The notes under the pieces: model-generated
Databases searched by the model: none
What the model was told of the DNA's origin: nothing
What the model saw: the letters and a program-made list of their open reading frames with translations, nothing else
Part shown: piece by piece, positions 32,609-39,955 of the stretch
Layout: the number at the start of each line of letters is the position of its first letter
Numbering within the stretch: the stretch's first letter is position 1
Origin: Streptomyces griseocarneus
Lineage (GTDB): Bacteria > Actinomycetota > Actinomycetes > Streptomycetales > Streptomycetaceae
DNA length: 64,000 bases
Direction of reading: 5' to 3'
Assembly: GCA_003674045.1 (NCBI GenBank)
Contig: PENC01000013.1
Coordinates: 62,001-126,000 of the forward strand
Translations under genes and position numbers: made by a program

Positions 32609-32686
32609 CAGCGACGCGTGCTGTGGTATACGGTGCGGGAACACGCCGGGAGAGCAACCGGGCGGACACGGACCCGAAACGAGAGG
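32609..32686 (+). promoter_or_regulatory. early-type promoter and AGAGCAA leader before the gene at 32697
   Basis: CAGCGACGCGTGCTG followed by TGGTATA (32609-32630) nearly equals the element at 25895-25916. AGAGCAA then sits in a weaker stem (GCCGGG / CCGGGC, 32645-32663), and GACCCGAAACGAGAGG (32671-32686) supplies the RBS. This is a third copy of the leader, on the opposite strand. Confidence 0.6.
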
Positions 32687-32696
32687 ACCCGCGACC

Positions 32697-32903
32697 ATGC
32701 CCGCATACGTCAGTGCCACCGACCGGACCCTGATGCTCCTGCCGTTCGAGGAGTGGATCTCCATCGGCTCGGCCGCGCAGCGCGCTGACATCGACGAGGA
32801 CGCTGCCGCCAGCGTCCTACGCACCCGGGGGAAGGGCTCCGCCCAGCAGATCAGGCGGATCTACCCCGGCCCGCGCCGCACCCCCGCCACGCCCAAGCGA
32901 TAG
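32697..32903 (+). CDS. small phage protein under early-type control, unknown
   Basis: 68 residues, ATG 32697 with GAGAGG upstream. Sequence ATDRTLMLLPFEEWISIGSA, AQRADIDEDAAASVLRTRGK suggests a compact helical protein, possibly a winged-helix fragment, with a basic C-terminus. The leader is shared with the leftward early operon, so the gene belongs to the prophage and is probably coregulated with replication genes. Position next to the excisionase/integrase genes would suit a lysogeny switch role, but no family is recognised. Confidence 0.55.
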   Translation: MPAYVSATDRTLMLLPFEEWISIGSAAQRADIDEDAAASVLRTRGKGSAQQIRRIYPGPRRTPATPKR

Positions 32904-33052
32904 CGCCCAGCCTGTCGGCAGGCGCCGTGGACTTCTCCGGATGTAACAGATTCCGCTGATCCACGTACGTATCAGTGCCGGACTGAACGCAACCGGCTCC
33001 ATCCGGCCGGTTCGGGCCGCCGGAGGACATGCACGAATGGACAGGGACAGCT

Positions 33053-33238
33053 ATGGCTCGCGGTGGCTCCAATGCATTGCTGAGTTTCGAGACGATTGCC
33101 GAGCGAATGGAAGTTCCGAAGCGCACAGTGCTCGACAACTACAGAAATTGGGACATCCCCATCGTGCGCATCAGTGACAGGATTTTGCGTGTACGGGAGC
33201 GCGATTTCGAAGCATGGGTTGATGCCCGCACGGAGTGA
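33053..33238 (+). CDS. excisionase-like HTH protein
   Basis: 61 residues from ATG 33053 (AGGGA upstream), with an alternative start at 33029. FETIAERMEVPKRTVLDNYR, NWDIPIVRISDRILRVRERD, FEAWVDARTE is a MerR/excisionase-type winged HTH. Its place immediately upstream of the integrase is usual for directionality factors. Confidence 0.65.
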   Translation: MARGGSNALLSFETIAERMEVPKRTVLDNYRNWDIPIVRISDRILRVRERDFEAWVDARTE

Positions 33239-33404
33239 ATTCGACTGCACCGGGCGGGAGTTGCCGTCGAGATTTGCAGGCTCATCATCGGCCGTCCTGC
33301 CCCCGGCTCGTCGGCTTGACCTGCAGCACCCCGCCCTACATACAGTCCAAGTCCCCTGGCCAGGGCATCACCTAAGAATCGATCAAGATCGCGAGAGGCA
33401 TCCC

Positions 33405-34649
33405 GTGGCACGCAAGCCCACTGTCTACAAGCGGTGCGAATGCCCCGACCAGAACTGGCCCAAAAAGGGCGGCTGTAACCACAGCTGGAGCTACAACCTT
33501 ACGAACAGTCAGGGCAGGCGAACGCGTGCCTCGATCCCCGATTCCGTCGGCGCCACCCAGGCCCAAGCGCAGGCCGTTCTGGACGGCATGTCCTCCGGCG
33601 CAACCCCCGAGCCCGTCCCGGCGAACCTTGCATTCCGGCAGTGGGCGGCCGACTGGCTCAGTAGACGTCGGTCCAAGGAATGCACCGTTGTGAAGTACGA
33701 GATAGCCATCCGCATACACCTCAACCCGCGCTGGGGAAGCCAGCGCCTGCGCACCATCAAGAAAGCGCAGGTCGAAGCCTGGGTGCAGGAGATGGAGGCC
33801 GACGAGGGCATCGCCAACTCGACTGCGGAGGGTCACTGGAAGGTCTTCCAGATGATCATGAAGGATGCGTTGCAGAACGGGAAAATCACGGCCAACCCCA
33901 CCTATGAGGTCGAAGGACCCTACGTCAGTGCGACGGATTCGTACGTCTTCAGCCCAGATGAATGCTGGGCGATCTACGACGAGTTCCCTGAGCGCTATCG
34001 CCCTATCCCCATGGTCGGGTTCGCCTGTGGCGTCCGGCAGGGCGAGGCGTTCGGTGTGTGCGTCGACGCCATCGCTGCGGACGGCAAGCTGCTCACCGTG
34101 CGTCGGCAGGTGCTCAGATCGAAGGAGACCGGCAACCGGCCGGGGCTTGTAGACCGCCTCAAGACGAGCCCTCGCCTCAACACGAAGGATGTACCGTTGC
34201 CTCCGTACCTCCAGGACGTCTTGGGGGAGTACATGGAGCGCTTCCCGCCACAGTCCACAGAGACCGTCCTGTGGGAGCACAAGAAGAAGATTGACGACTG
34301 CAAGCGTGGCTCGACCCGTGCGCTCTTCTGGACGGCGCGCGGTGGCCTTGTGTGCCGAAACTACTTCAACGAAGGTCTGTGGAAGCCCACCCTCCTGAAG
34401 CTGGGCATCAAGGATGAGAACGGGAACCTCCCCACATTCCATGACCTTCGGCACACCTTCATCTCCACGTGCCTTCAGAATGCAATTCCCGAGCACACCG
34501 TGGCTGCCTGGGTCGGCGACACCGTCGACGAGCTGCGGCGCACGTACAGCCACCTTCTGAAGAACCACACTGATACGCACGGGGCGGTGGCCGGCAGCCT
34601 GACAGCGCGGCCGACGCACTCCCCGTCTCCTGTAGGCATCGCTGCCTGA
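33405..34649 (+). CDS. int: tyrosine-family phage integrase
   Basis: 414 residues from GTG 33405 (GAGAGG upstream). The N-terminus has a Cys/His-rich segment (YKRCECPDQNWPKKGGCNHS) in an arm-binding domain, then a core-binding domain (about 75-165). Catalytic residues are visible: Arg in FACGVRQGEAFG, His-x-x-Arg in FHDLRHTF (about 346-349), and Tyr in ELRRTYSHLL (about 381). It inserts the phage into the host chromosome by site-specific recombination; the attachment site is expected in the following few hundred bases. Confidence 0.85.
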   Translation: MARKPTVYKRCECPDQNWPKKGGCNHSWSYNLTNSQGRRTRASIPDSVGATQAQAQAVLDGMSSGATPEPVPANLAFRQWAADWLSRRRSKECTVVKYEIAIRIHLNPRWGSQRLRTIKKAQVEAWVQEMEADEGIANSTAEGHWKVFQMIMKDALQNGKITANPTYEVEGPYVSATDSYVFSPDECWAIYDEFPERYRPIPMVGFACGVRQGEAFGVCVDAIAADGKLLTVRRQVLRSKETGNRPGLVDRLKTSPRLNTKDVPLPPYLQDVLGEYMERFPPQSTETVLWEHKKKIDDCKRGSTRALFWTARGGLVCRNYFNEGLWKPTLLKLGIKDENGNLPTFHDLRHTFISTCLQNAIPEHTVAAWVGDTVDELRRTYSHLLKNHTDTHGAVAGSLTARPTHSPSPVGIAA

Positions 34650-34684
34650 CGCCCTCCGCACTGTCCCCTCGTGAGAACAACGTA

Positions 34685-34723
34685 CAGCGGGGCTGAAGCC
34701 GAAATCTGGCCTCAGCCCCGCTG
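34685..34723 (+). terminator. 12-bp hairpin with T-rich tail after the integrase gene
   Basis: CAGCGGGGCTGA and TCAGCCCCGCTG pair around a 15-nt loop, 36 nt after the integrase stop, followed by CTGCGTTTCTTG. Confidence 0.75.
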
Positions 34724-34756
34724 CTGCGTTTCTTGCCCCCGGCCTCGGCACCGTTT

Positions 34757-34883
34757 ACTCCGGCATCACCCCCTCGATGCTCTCCCGATAGACGACGATC
34801 AGGGCGCGGATGACGTCTCGGAAGGGGCGGTGCCCCGAGGGAGCGCTGGCACGATGGAGCCACCGTAGCGTCCCGAGGGGCGC
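34757..34883 (-). pseudogene. 41-codon 3' gene remnant, possible att-associated sequence
   Basis: On the minus strand an open frame without a start codon ends in FRDVIRALIVVYRESIEGVM-PE and a stop, and it is preceded by a stop at its 5' side. Phage attachment sites often duplicate the 3' end of the target gene next to the integrase. This fragment is a candidate, but the other prophage end is outside the window. Parent gene not recognised. Confidence 0.3.
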
Positions 34884-35070
34884 CTACCCATGCTTTGTTG
34901 ATCCGGACTATCTGAGAGGTACAAGACGGAAACGGCTTCGTTGTCCGATGAGGCGTGGTGACAGGACCAACCTGATATCCCAGGACGCAGGCCATCGTCG
35001 CTGGTCCGGGCCCCGTTGCAGCCGTCCCCGGACCACCCCTGGACGGATCTTTGGACGGCTACTTTCATGG
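34884..35070. other. prophage/host transition region without a supported gene
   Basis: With its flanks, this forms the transition between the integrase terminator and the collagenase fragment. It includes ACGTACGT-type short palindromes near 35073-35082. No tRNA-like cloverleaf was recognised. The right attachment site probably lies between 34.7 and 35.2 kb. Confidence 0.35.
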
Positions 35071-35754
35071 CTACGTACGTAGCCGCGCGGTCCCGTTTGG
35101 ACCGGTGCCTAACGGGGTCTCGCCAACCTCTTCTGATCTGCGAAAAGGGGCCTCTGACCAGCACTTTCGCTGATCAGAGGCCCTAGGTGGCGGATGAGGA
35201 GGCTGGTACTGCACGTAGTAGCCGGCGCGCAGGAAGAGCGCCAGTTGCCAGGCGCCGGTCGTGTTGTCGCCGGGGTACGACGCCGCGGTGCTCTTGAAGG
35301 CGTCGGCCACGGTGACCATCTGGGCCTCGCGGAAGACGGCACGCGCGTCGGTGCCGGTGACGCCGAACAGCCTGTTGACACACTCCTTGTCCGAGGACGT
35401 GACCAGCGAGACCAGGGCGGAGCCGGACCGGCTGCCGAAATCGGACGGGTTGCAGGGGGCGGCCGGCTCCTTGGTGACGCCCGGCTTCGGCGCGGGCGTC
35501 GGCCGTTCCGCGTCGATCGGCGGCAGCCGGTCGGCGGTGAGCCGCCGGTGCTGCACGGCGTCCCGGTCGTTCGGGGCGGCCGTCGGACCGGTCGGCGGTA
35601 CGGGGGGAGCCGCGTGCCGTGACGCGGTGACGGCGTCGGCGGCCGCCCGGGACGGGGGTGCCGCGAGTGCCGGGGCCGCCAGGAGACCGGCGACCGTGGT
35701 ACAGGCGGCGAGGCCGCCGACCACACATCTGGGCAGGATGAAGCGGTGGCGCAT
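35071..35754 (-). pseudogene. secreted M9-family collagenase, N-terminal fragment
   Basis: ATG 35754 with GAAGGAG upstream. Signal peptide (RFILPRCVVGGLAACTTVAG, cleavage near ALAAPP), a Pro/Ala-rich spacer, then the start of the collagenase activator domain: CNPSDFGSRSGSALVSLVTS, CVNRLFGVTGTDARAVFREA, SYPGDNTTGAWQLALFLRAG and YYVQYQ. Similarity ends at about 35205, before any zinc motif (HExxH); the frame runs on through unrelated sequence to 35071. Full-length Streptomyces collagenases are several hundred residues longer. Truncation by prophage integration or a boundary deletion is inferred. Confidence 0.7.
35148..35183 (-). terminator. 10-bp hairpin with T-run in the truncated collagenase end
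   Basis: GGGCCTCTGA and TCAGAGGCCC pair around a 16-nt loop; on the minus strand the stem is followed by CCTTTTC. It lies just past the point where collagenase similarity stops. Confidence 0.6.
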
Positions 35755-35913
35755 ACGGGCTCCTTCGGGGGGTGCGCCCCGGAGACGTCCGAGGCGTATG
35801 CGGCACCGTCCCACCGCGTGAGGGCGCGGGCAATGAGATGTGACATAGCAAATTGCATGAGCATGCCATAGCTTGGGGGTGCCCGGCCCCGTGTGGGAGA
35901 CCCGCCGTTGGAT

Positions 35914-36876
35914 CTACGGTCTGACGGACGTGCTCCAGGTCCGTGACGCCCACGTCCTGAAGTGCGCCGACTGCGCGATGAGCTCGCGGTACGCGGCGGT
36001 GGCGGCGGTGAAGAGGATCTCCGCGGCCTCGTCGGCGAGGCCCTCGCGGCGCCAGGCCAGCACGTAGCGGCACCACAGTGGCGTGCCGGCCAGAGGCTTG
36101 ACGAGAACGCCGGGGCCCGGACGGTGTGTCGCCTGGACGACCGAGACGCCGAGCCCGTCGGCGACCATGTGCTGCAACTGGACCTGGTCGCCGAGATATT
36201 CGTGCACCACCGCCGGGGTGAACCCGGCCGCCCCGCAGGCCGCGTAGAACACCCCGGGCCACCCGGCCCCGTCGTCGGGAGTCAGGAACCAGGCGTCGTC
36301 GGCCAGGTCGGCGAGCGTCACCTCCTGGCAGTGCCGCAGCCGGTGCCGCGCCGACAGGGCCACGAAGGACGGCTCGGTGACGATCCCGCGGTGCGCCACG
36401 GCCGCCGAGTGCCGCAACTCCCGTCCGGGGTAGTCCGCCGCGACCGCCGCGTCCACGTCGCCGCGCTCCAGGAGGTCGACGATCTCCGAGGACGCGTACA
36501 CGCTGCTCACCGTGAGATCGAGGTCGGGCAGCAGGCTCCGGGCCCGCAGGACCATGCCGGACAGGACGGGGGAGTTGGTCGCGGCCAGACGGAGGGGACG
36601 GTGCGCCCGTGCGGCGTCCCCGGACGGGCGGCGCCCGACGGCCGCCGCGCGGGCCAGGACGTCGCGGGCCTGGGCCACCACCTCCACGCCGTACCGCGTC
36701 GGCTCGACACCGGAGGTCCCGCGCTCGAAGAGCGGCTCGCCGAAATGGCGCTCGATCCGCCGCAGTTGTGTGCTCAGGGACGGCTGTGAGTAACCCAGGA
36801 CCGACGCGGCCCGGCCCACGCTCCCGGCGTCGGAGATCGCGCACAGCACGCGTAGATGCCTCAGCTCCAGCTCCAT
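35914..36876 (-). CDS. LysR-family transcriptional regulator
   Basis: 320 residues from ATG 36876 (GGAGG upstream). N-terminal HTH: ELELRHLRVLCAISDAGSVG, RAASVLGYSQPSLSTQLRRI, ERHFGEPLFER. The C-terminal effector domain follows (LRLAATNSPVLSGMVLRARS ... LADLADDAWFLTPDDGAGWP). It is divergent from the Xaa-Pro aminopeptidase gene with an 86-bp shared promoter region, the usual arrangement for a LysR activator and its target. The neighbourhood suggests a ligand related to proline or hydroxyproline peptides; this is inference. Confidence 0.85.
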   Translation of the reverse strand: MELELRHLRVLCAISDAGSVGRAASVLGYSQPSLSTQLRRIERHFGEPLFERGTSGVEPTRYGVEVVAQARDVLARAAAVGRRPSGDAARAHRPLRLAATNSPVLSGMVLRARSLLPDLDLTVSSVYASSEIVDLLERGDVDAAVAADYPGRELRHSAAVAHRGIVTEPSFVALSARHRLRHCQEVTLADLADDAWFLTPDDGAGWPGVFYAACGAAGFTPAVVHEYLGDQVQLQHMVADGLGVSVVQATHRPGPGVLVKPLAGTPLWCRYVLAWRREGLADEAAEILFTAATAAYRELIAQSAHFRTWASRTWSTSVRP

Positions 36877-36899
36877 CCGCGGATGCCTCCTGCAGAGTA

Positions 36900-36916
36900 A
36901 TGTGAAATTGCACTGA
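36900..36916 (+). promoter_or_regulatory. 17-bp motif shared by two promoters of the island, copy 1
   Basis: ATGTGAAATTGCACTGA in the lysR/aminopeptidase intergenic region is 14 of 17 identical to 38402-38418, which precedes the dehydrogenase gene. A looser copy of the core AAATTGCA occurs at about 35850, upstream of the collagenase fragment. It is a candidate LysR binding site. Confidence 0.45.
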
Positions 36917-36962
36917 CAGGTTCTCAGCAAGCCCCTTCACCCACCAGATCCGAAGGAGCTCC

Positions 36963-38345
36963 ATGACCACGTCGGCATCCCTCACGACCGGTTCCGCGAT
37001 CCGTACGGTCAGTCACGACCTGCCCGTCACGCCCGAACTGGCGTCCTTCATGGCCTCCGGCTGGGCGCCGGATCCCGTCGGAGGTGACATCCGGCTTCCC
37101 GTCGCCGGCCTCACCCCCGCCCGCCGCGCCCGCCTCTCCGCACGCTTCCCCGGCGAGCGGCTCCTCGTCCCGGCGGGCGGGCTGACAGTGCGCTCCAACG
37201 ACTGCGACCACCGCTTCCGCCCCCACAGTGCCTACACCTGGCTGACCGGCCTGGCCGGTGAGGAGCAGGCGGACCACGTGCTCGTGCTCGAACCGGACGG
37301 ACCGCACGGCCACGAGGCGGTGCTGCACATCCGGCCACGCTCGGCACGCGCCGACGAGGGCTTCTACCGGGACCGCCGCCACGGCGAGTTCTGGGTGGGC
37401 CGTCGCCCCGGTCTCGCCGAGACCGAGCGGATGACCGGTATCCGCTGCGTCGCTCTCGACGGGCTCCCGCCGGGGCGGAACGCGGCCGTGGACGCCGGAC
37501 TCGCCTCGGTGCTCGGCGAGCTGAGACTGGTGAAGGACTCCTGGGAAGTCGCCCAGCTGCAACAGGCGGTGGACCACACGGCCGCGGGATTCGAGGACGT
37601 GGTACGCGCTCTGCCGCGTGCCCTCGCCCACCCGCGCGGCGAGCGCTGGATCGAGGGGGTCTTCGGCCTGCGCGCCCGTGCCGAGGGGAACGGCACCGGC
37701 TACGAGACCATCGCCGCCTCCGGCGCCCACGCCTGTGTTCTGCACTGGACGCGCAACGACGGCCCGCTCGACGCGCGGGAGCTGCTCCTCCTGGACGCGG
37801 GGGTGGAGACCGGCAGCCTCTACACCGCCGACATCACCCGCACCCTTCCGCTCTCCGGCCGCTTCTCCCCGGTCCAGCGGCAGGTCTACGAGCTCGTGCT
37901 GGCCGCCCAGGACGCGGGCATCGCCGCCCTGAAGCCGGGGGCGAGCTTCCGTGACTTCCACCGGGCCGGCATGCGGGTGATCGCCGAAGGGCTCGCGGAA
38001 TGGGGCGTGCTGAAGAGCGCGAGCGGCGATCTCCACCGGCGCTACACCCTGTGCAGCAGTGGCCACATGCTCGGCCTGGATGTCCACGACTGTGCCCAGG
38101 CGCGAGCGGAGACGTATCTGGACGGGGTGCTGGAGGAGGGCCATGTGCTCACGGTCGAACCCGGGCTCTACCTCCAGCCCGATGACGAGACCCTGCCGCC
38201 TGAACTGCGTGGCATCGGCGTACGCATCGAGGACGACCTGGTGATCACGGCGGAGGGCGCCCGGCTGCTGTCGGGCGGACTGCCCAGGACGCCGGACGCC
38301 GTGGAGGACTGGATGGGCGGCCTGATCGAAGCCCATGCGCGCTGA
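36963..38345 (+). CDS. pepP: aminopeptidase P family (Xaa-Pro aminopeptidase)
   Basis: 460 residues, AAGGAG upstream. The N-terminal creatinase-like domain spans about 1-170. The C-terminal pita-bread metallopeptidase shows metal ligands in ELLLLDAGVETGSLYTADIT, in SSGHMLGLDVHD (His), in HVLTVEPGLYLQP (Glu) and in RGIGVRIEDDLVIT (Glu). It removes N-terminal residues before (hydroxy)proline and releases them in the cytosol. Between a collagenase remnant and hydroxyproline catabolic genes it would process collagen-derived peptides. Confidence 0.85.
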   Translation: MTTSASLTTGSAIRTVSHDLPVTPELASFMASGWAPDPVGGDIRLPVAGLTPARRARLSARFPGERLLVPAGGLTVRSNDCDHRFRPHSAYTWLTGLAGEEQADHVLVLEPDGPHGHEAVLHIRPRSARADEGFYRDRRHGEFWVGRRPGLAETERMTGIRCVALDGLPPGRNAAVDAGLASVLGELRLVKDSWEVAQLQQAVDHTAAGFEDVVRALPRALAHPRGERWIEGVFGLRARAEGNGTGYETIAASGAHACVLHWTRNDGPLDARELLLLDAGVETGSLYTADITRTLPLSGRFSPVQRQVYELVLAAQDAGIAALKPGASFRDFHRAGMRVIAEGLAEWGVLKSASGDLHRRYTLCSSGHMLGLDVHDCAQARAETYLDGVLEEGHVLTVEPGLYLQPDDETLPPELRGIGVRIEDDLVITAEGARLLSGGLPRTPDAVEDWMGGLIEAHAR

Positions 38346-38401
38346 GTGACGGGGAATTCGCGCTCAGGAGTGCGGAGTTGGGTCTGGGCAACGCCAGTAC
38401 C

Positions 38402-38418
38402 ATGTGAAATATTACTGA
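38402..38418 (+). promoter_or_regulatory. 17-bp motif shared by two promoters of the island, copy 2
   Basis: ATGTGAAATATTACTGA ends 1 nt before the GTG at 38420. Because no Shine-Dalgarno sequence precedes that start, the transcript may be leaderless or nearly so, and the motif would overlap the promoter. Confidence 0.4.
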
Positions 38419-38419
38419 G

Positions 38420-39589
38420 GTGCCAACGGGAAACCTCTCGGACGTCATCGTCGTCGGCGCCGGCGTGGTCGGCGCGGCATGCGCCTACTACGCGGCCGGT
38501 GCCGGTCTCCGCGTCACCGTCGTCGACCGCGGCTGTGTCGCGGGCGGCACCACCGGGGCCGGTGAAGGCAACCTCCTGGTCTCCGACAAGGAGCCGGGCC
38601 CGGAACTGGAACTCGCCCTGTGCTCCGGCCGGTTGTGGGCCGAGCTGGCCGGGACGCTGCCGCCGCGGATCGAGTACGAGCCCAAGGGCGGCCTCGTCGT
38701 CGCCCCGGGAGCCGCCGGAATGTCCGCCCTGCGGGACTTCACCGCCCGGCAGCGCACCGCGGGCGTGACCGCCGAGGAAACCCCGGCGGAGCGGCTGCGG
38801 GACCTGGAACCCCACCTCGCCCCGGGCCTGGCGGGCGGCGTCCACTACCCGCAGGACGCGCAGGTCATGCCCGCCCTCGCCGCCGCGCACCTGCTGCGCG
38901 CGGCCGGTGGCCGGGTGCGCCTGCGGCTCGGCGAGGAGGTCACCGGCCTGCTCGCCGGGCCGGACGGCGCCATGCGCGGGGTGCGGACGCGGCACGGGGA
39001 GATCCACGCCCCGTACGTGGTCAACGCCGCCGGTACCTGGGGCGGTGAACTCGCCCGGCTCGCGGGTGTGGAGCTCCCCGTCCTGCCCCGCCGGGGCTTC
39101 GTCCTCGTCACCGAGCCGCTGCCGCGCGTGGTGCGGCACAAGGTGTACGCCGCCGACTACGTGGCGGACGTCGCCAGCGGGTCCGCCGCGTTGCAGACCT
39201 CGGCGGTGGTCGAGGGCACCCCGGCCGGCCCCGTCCTGATCGGCGCCAGCCGCGAACGCGTCGGTTTCGACCGGACACTGTCGCCGCGGGCCCTGTGGCG
39301 GCTGGCCGCCGGAGCCACAGCGCTCTTCCCGGTCCTGGCCGCGGTGCGGGCGATGCGCGCGTACACCGGCTTCCGCCCGTATCTGCCGGACCACCTGCCC
39401 GCGATCGGCCCCGACCCGCGCGTTCCCGGCCTGCTGCACGCGTGCGGCCACGAGGGCGCGGGCATCGGGCTCGCCCCGGCGACCGGGCTGATCGTCGCGC
39501 GGTGCGTGACCGGTGCCGAACCGCCGCTGGACATCGGCCCGTTCGCGCCGGACCGTTTCGCGCCCTCGGCGTGTACGGCGCCTGACTGA
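38420..39589 (+). CDS. FAD oxidoreductase, D-hydroxyproline dehydrogenase beta-type subunit
   Basis: 389 residues from GTG 38420. Rossmann FAD site VIVVGAGVVGAACAYYAAGA near residue 9, then DAO-family motifs (GGTTGAGEGNLLVSDKE, VNAAGTWGGELARLAG) and a C-terminal CGHEGAGIGLAPATGLIVAR. This is the glycine/D-amino-acid oxidase type subunit that, with a ferredoxin-like small subunit and an NAD/FAD-type large subunit (the next two genes), forms heteromeric D-hydroxyproline dehydrogenases (HcnABC-like organisation). It oxidises D-hydroxyproline to pyrroline-4-hydroxy-2-carboxylate. Confidence 0.75.
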   Translation: MPTGNLSDVIVVGAGVVGAACAYYAAGAGLRVTVVDRGCVAGGTTGAGEGNLLVSDKEPGPELELALCSGRLWAELAGTLPPRIEYEPKGGLVVAPGAAGMSALRDFTARQRTAGVTAEETPAERLRDLEPHLAPGLAGGVHYPQDAQVMPALAAAHLLRAAGGRVRLRLGEEVTGLLAGPDGAMRGVRTRHGEIHAPYVVNAAGTWGGELARLAGVELPVLPRRGFVLVTEPLPRVVRHKVYAADYVADVASGSAALQTSAVVEGTPAGPVLIGASRERVGFDRTLSPRALWRLAAGATALFPVLAAVRAMRAYTGFRPYLPDHLPAIGPDPRVPGLLHACGHEGAGIGLAPATGLIVARCVTGAEPPLDIGPFAPDRFAPSACTAPD

Positions 39590-39606
39590 CACCCCTGCCC
39601 CCTGCG

Positions 39607-39624
39607 TGTACAGAGACGTGTACA
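39607..39624 (+). promoter_or_regulatory. two TGTACA boxes before the dehydrogenase gamma gene
   Basis: GTGTACAGAGACGTGTACAG contains two palindromic TGTACA hexamers 12 bp apart, in the 51-nt gap between dehydrogenase genes. A third TGTACA lies at 44818-44823, upstream of the GntR gene. Candidate GntR operators. Confidence 0.45.
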
Positions 39625-39640
39625 GAGAGGAGAGCCCCCA

Positions 39641-39955
39641 GTGGCCCGTACCCCCGCCGACCTGGTCGGGGCGCAGCCCGGTCCGCCGTTCGAGATCACC
39701 TTCGACGGACGTTCCGTCACCGCCCGCCCCGGGCAGACCGTCGCCGCCGCACTGTGGGGAGCCGGGATCATGGCCTGGCGCACCACCCGCGACGGCGGCC
39801 GGCCGCGCGGGGTGTTCTGCGGCATCGGCCAGTGCTTCGACTGCCTCGCCACCGTCAACGGCCGTCCCAACCGCCGGGCCTGCCTGGTCCCCGCGCGCCC
39901 CGGCGACGCGATCGTCACCCAGGAGGGGCACGGCCATGACCACCTCGCCGTCTGA
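39641..39955 (+). CDS. (2Fe-2S) small subunit of D-hydroxyproline dehydrogenase
   Basis: 104 residues, GTG with GAGAGGAG upstream. FEITFDGRSVTARPGQTVAA followed by RGVFCGIGQCFDCLATVNG and RACLVP gives the ferredoxin-like cluster pattern C-x4-C-x2-C plus a distal Cys. It transfers electrons between the two FAD subunits. The stop overlaps the next ATG by 20 nt, indicating coupling. Confidence 0.8.
   Translation: MARTPADLVGAQPGPPFEITFDGRSVTARPGQTVAAALWGAGIMAWRTTRDGGRPRGVFCGIGQCFDCLATVNGRPNRRACLVPARPGDAIVTQEGHGHDHLAV

Noticed and set aside
34685-34723. Integrase-downstream hairpin as an att core
   Set aside because: It has the features of a terminator (stem plus T-rich tail) and no direct-repeat partner can be tested because the left end is outside the window.
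34459-34995. Minus-strand frame overlapping the integrase end
   Set aside because: Shadow of the integrase C-terminus followed by low-complexity Arg-rich sequence.
35183-36985. 600-codon minus-strand frame
   Set aside because: A different frame over the LysR gene and collagenase fragment; Arg/Gly/Pro-rich shadow.
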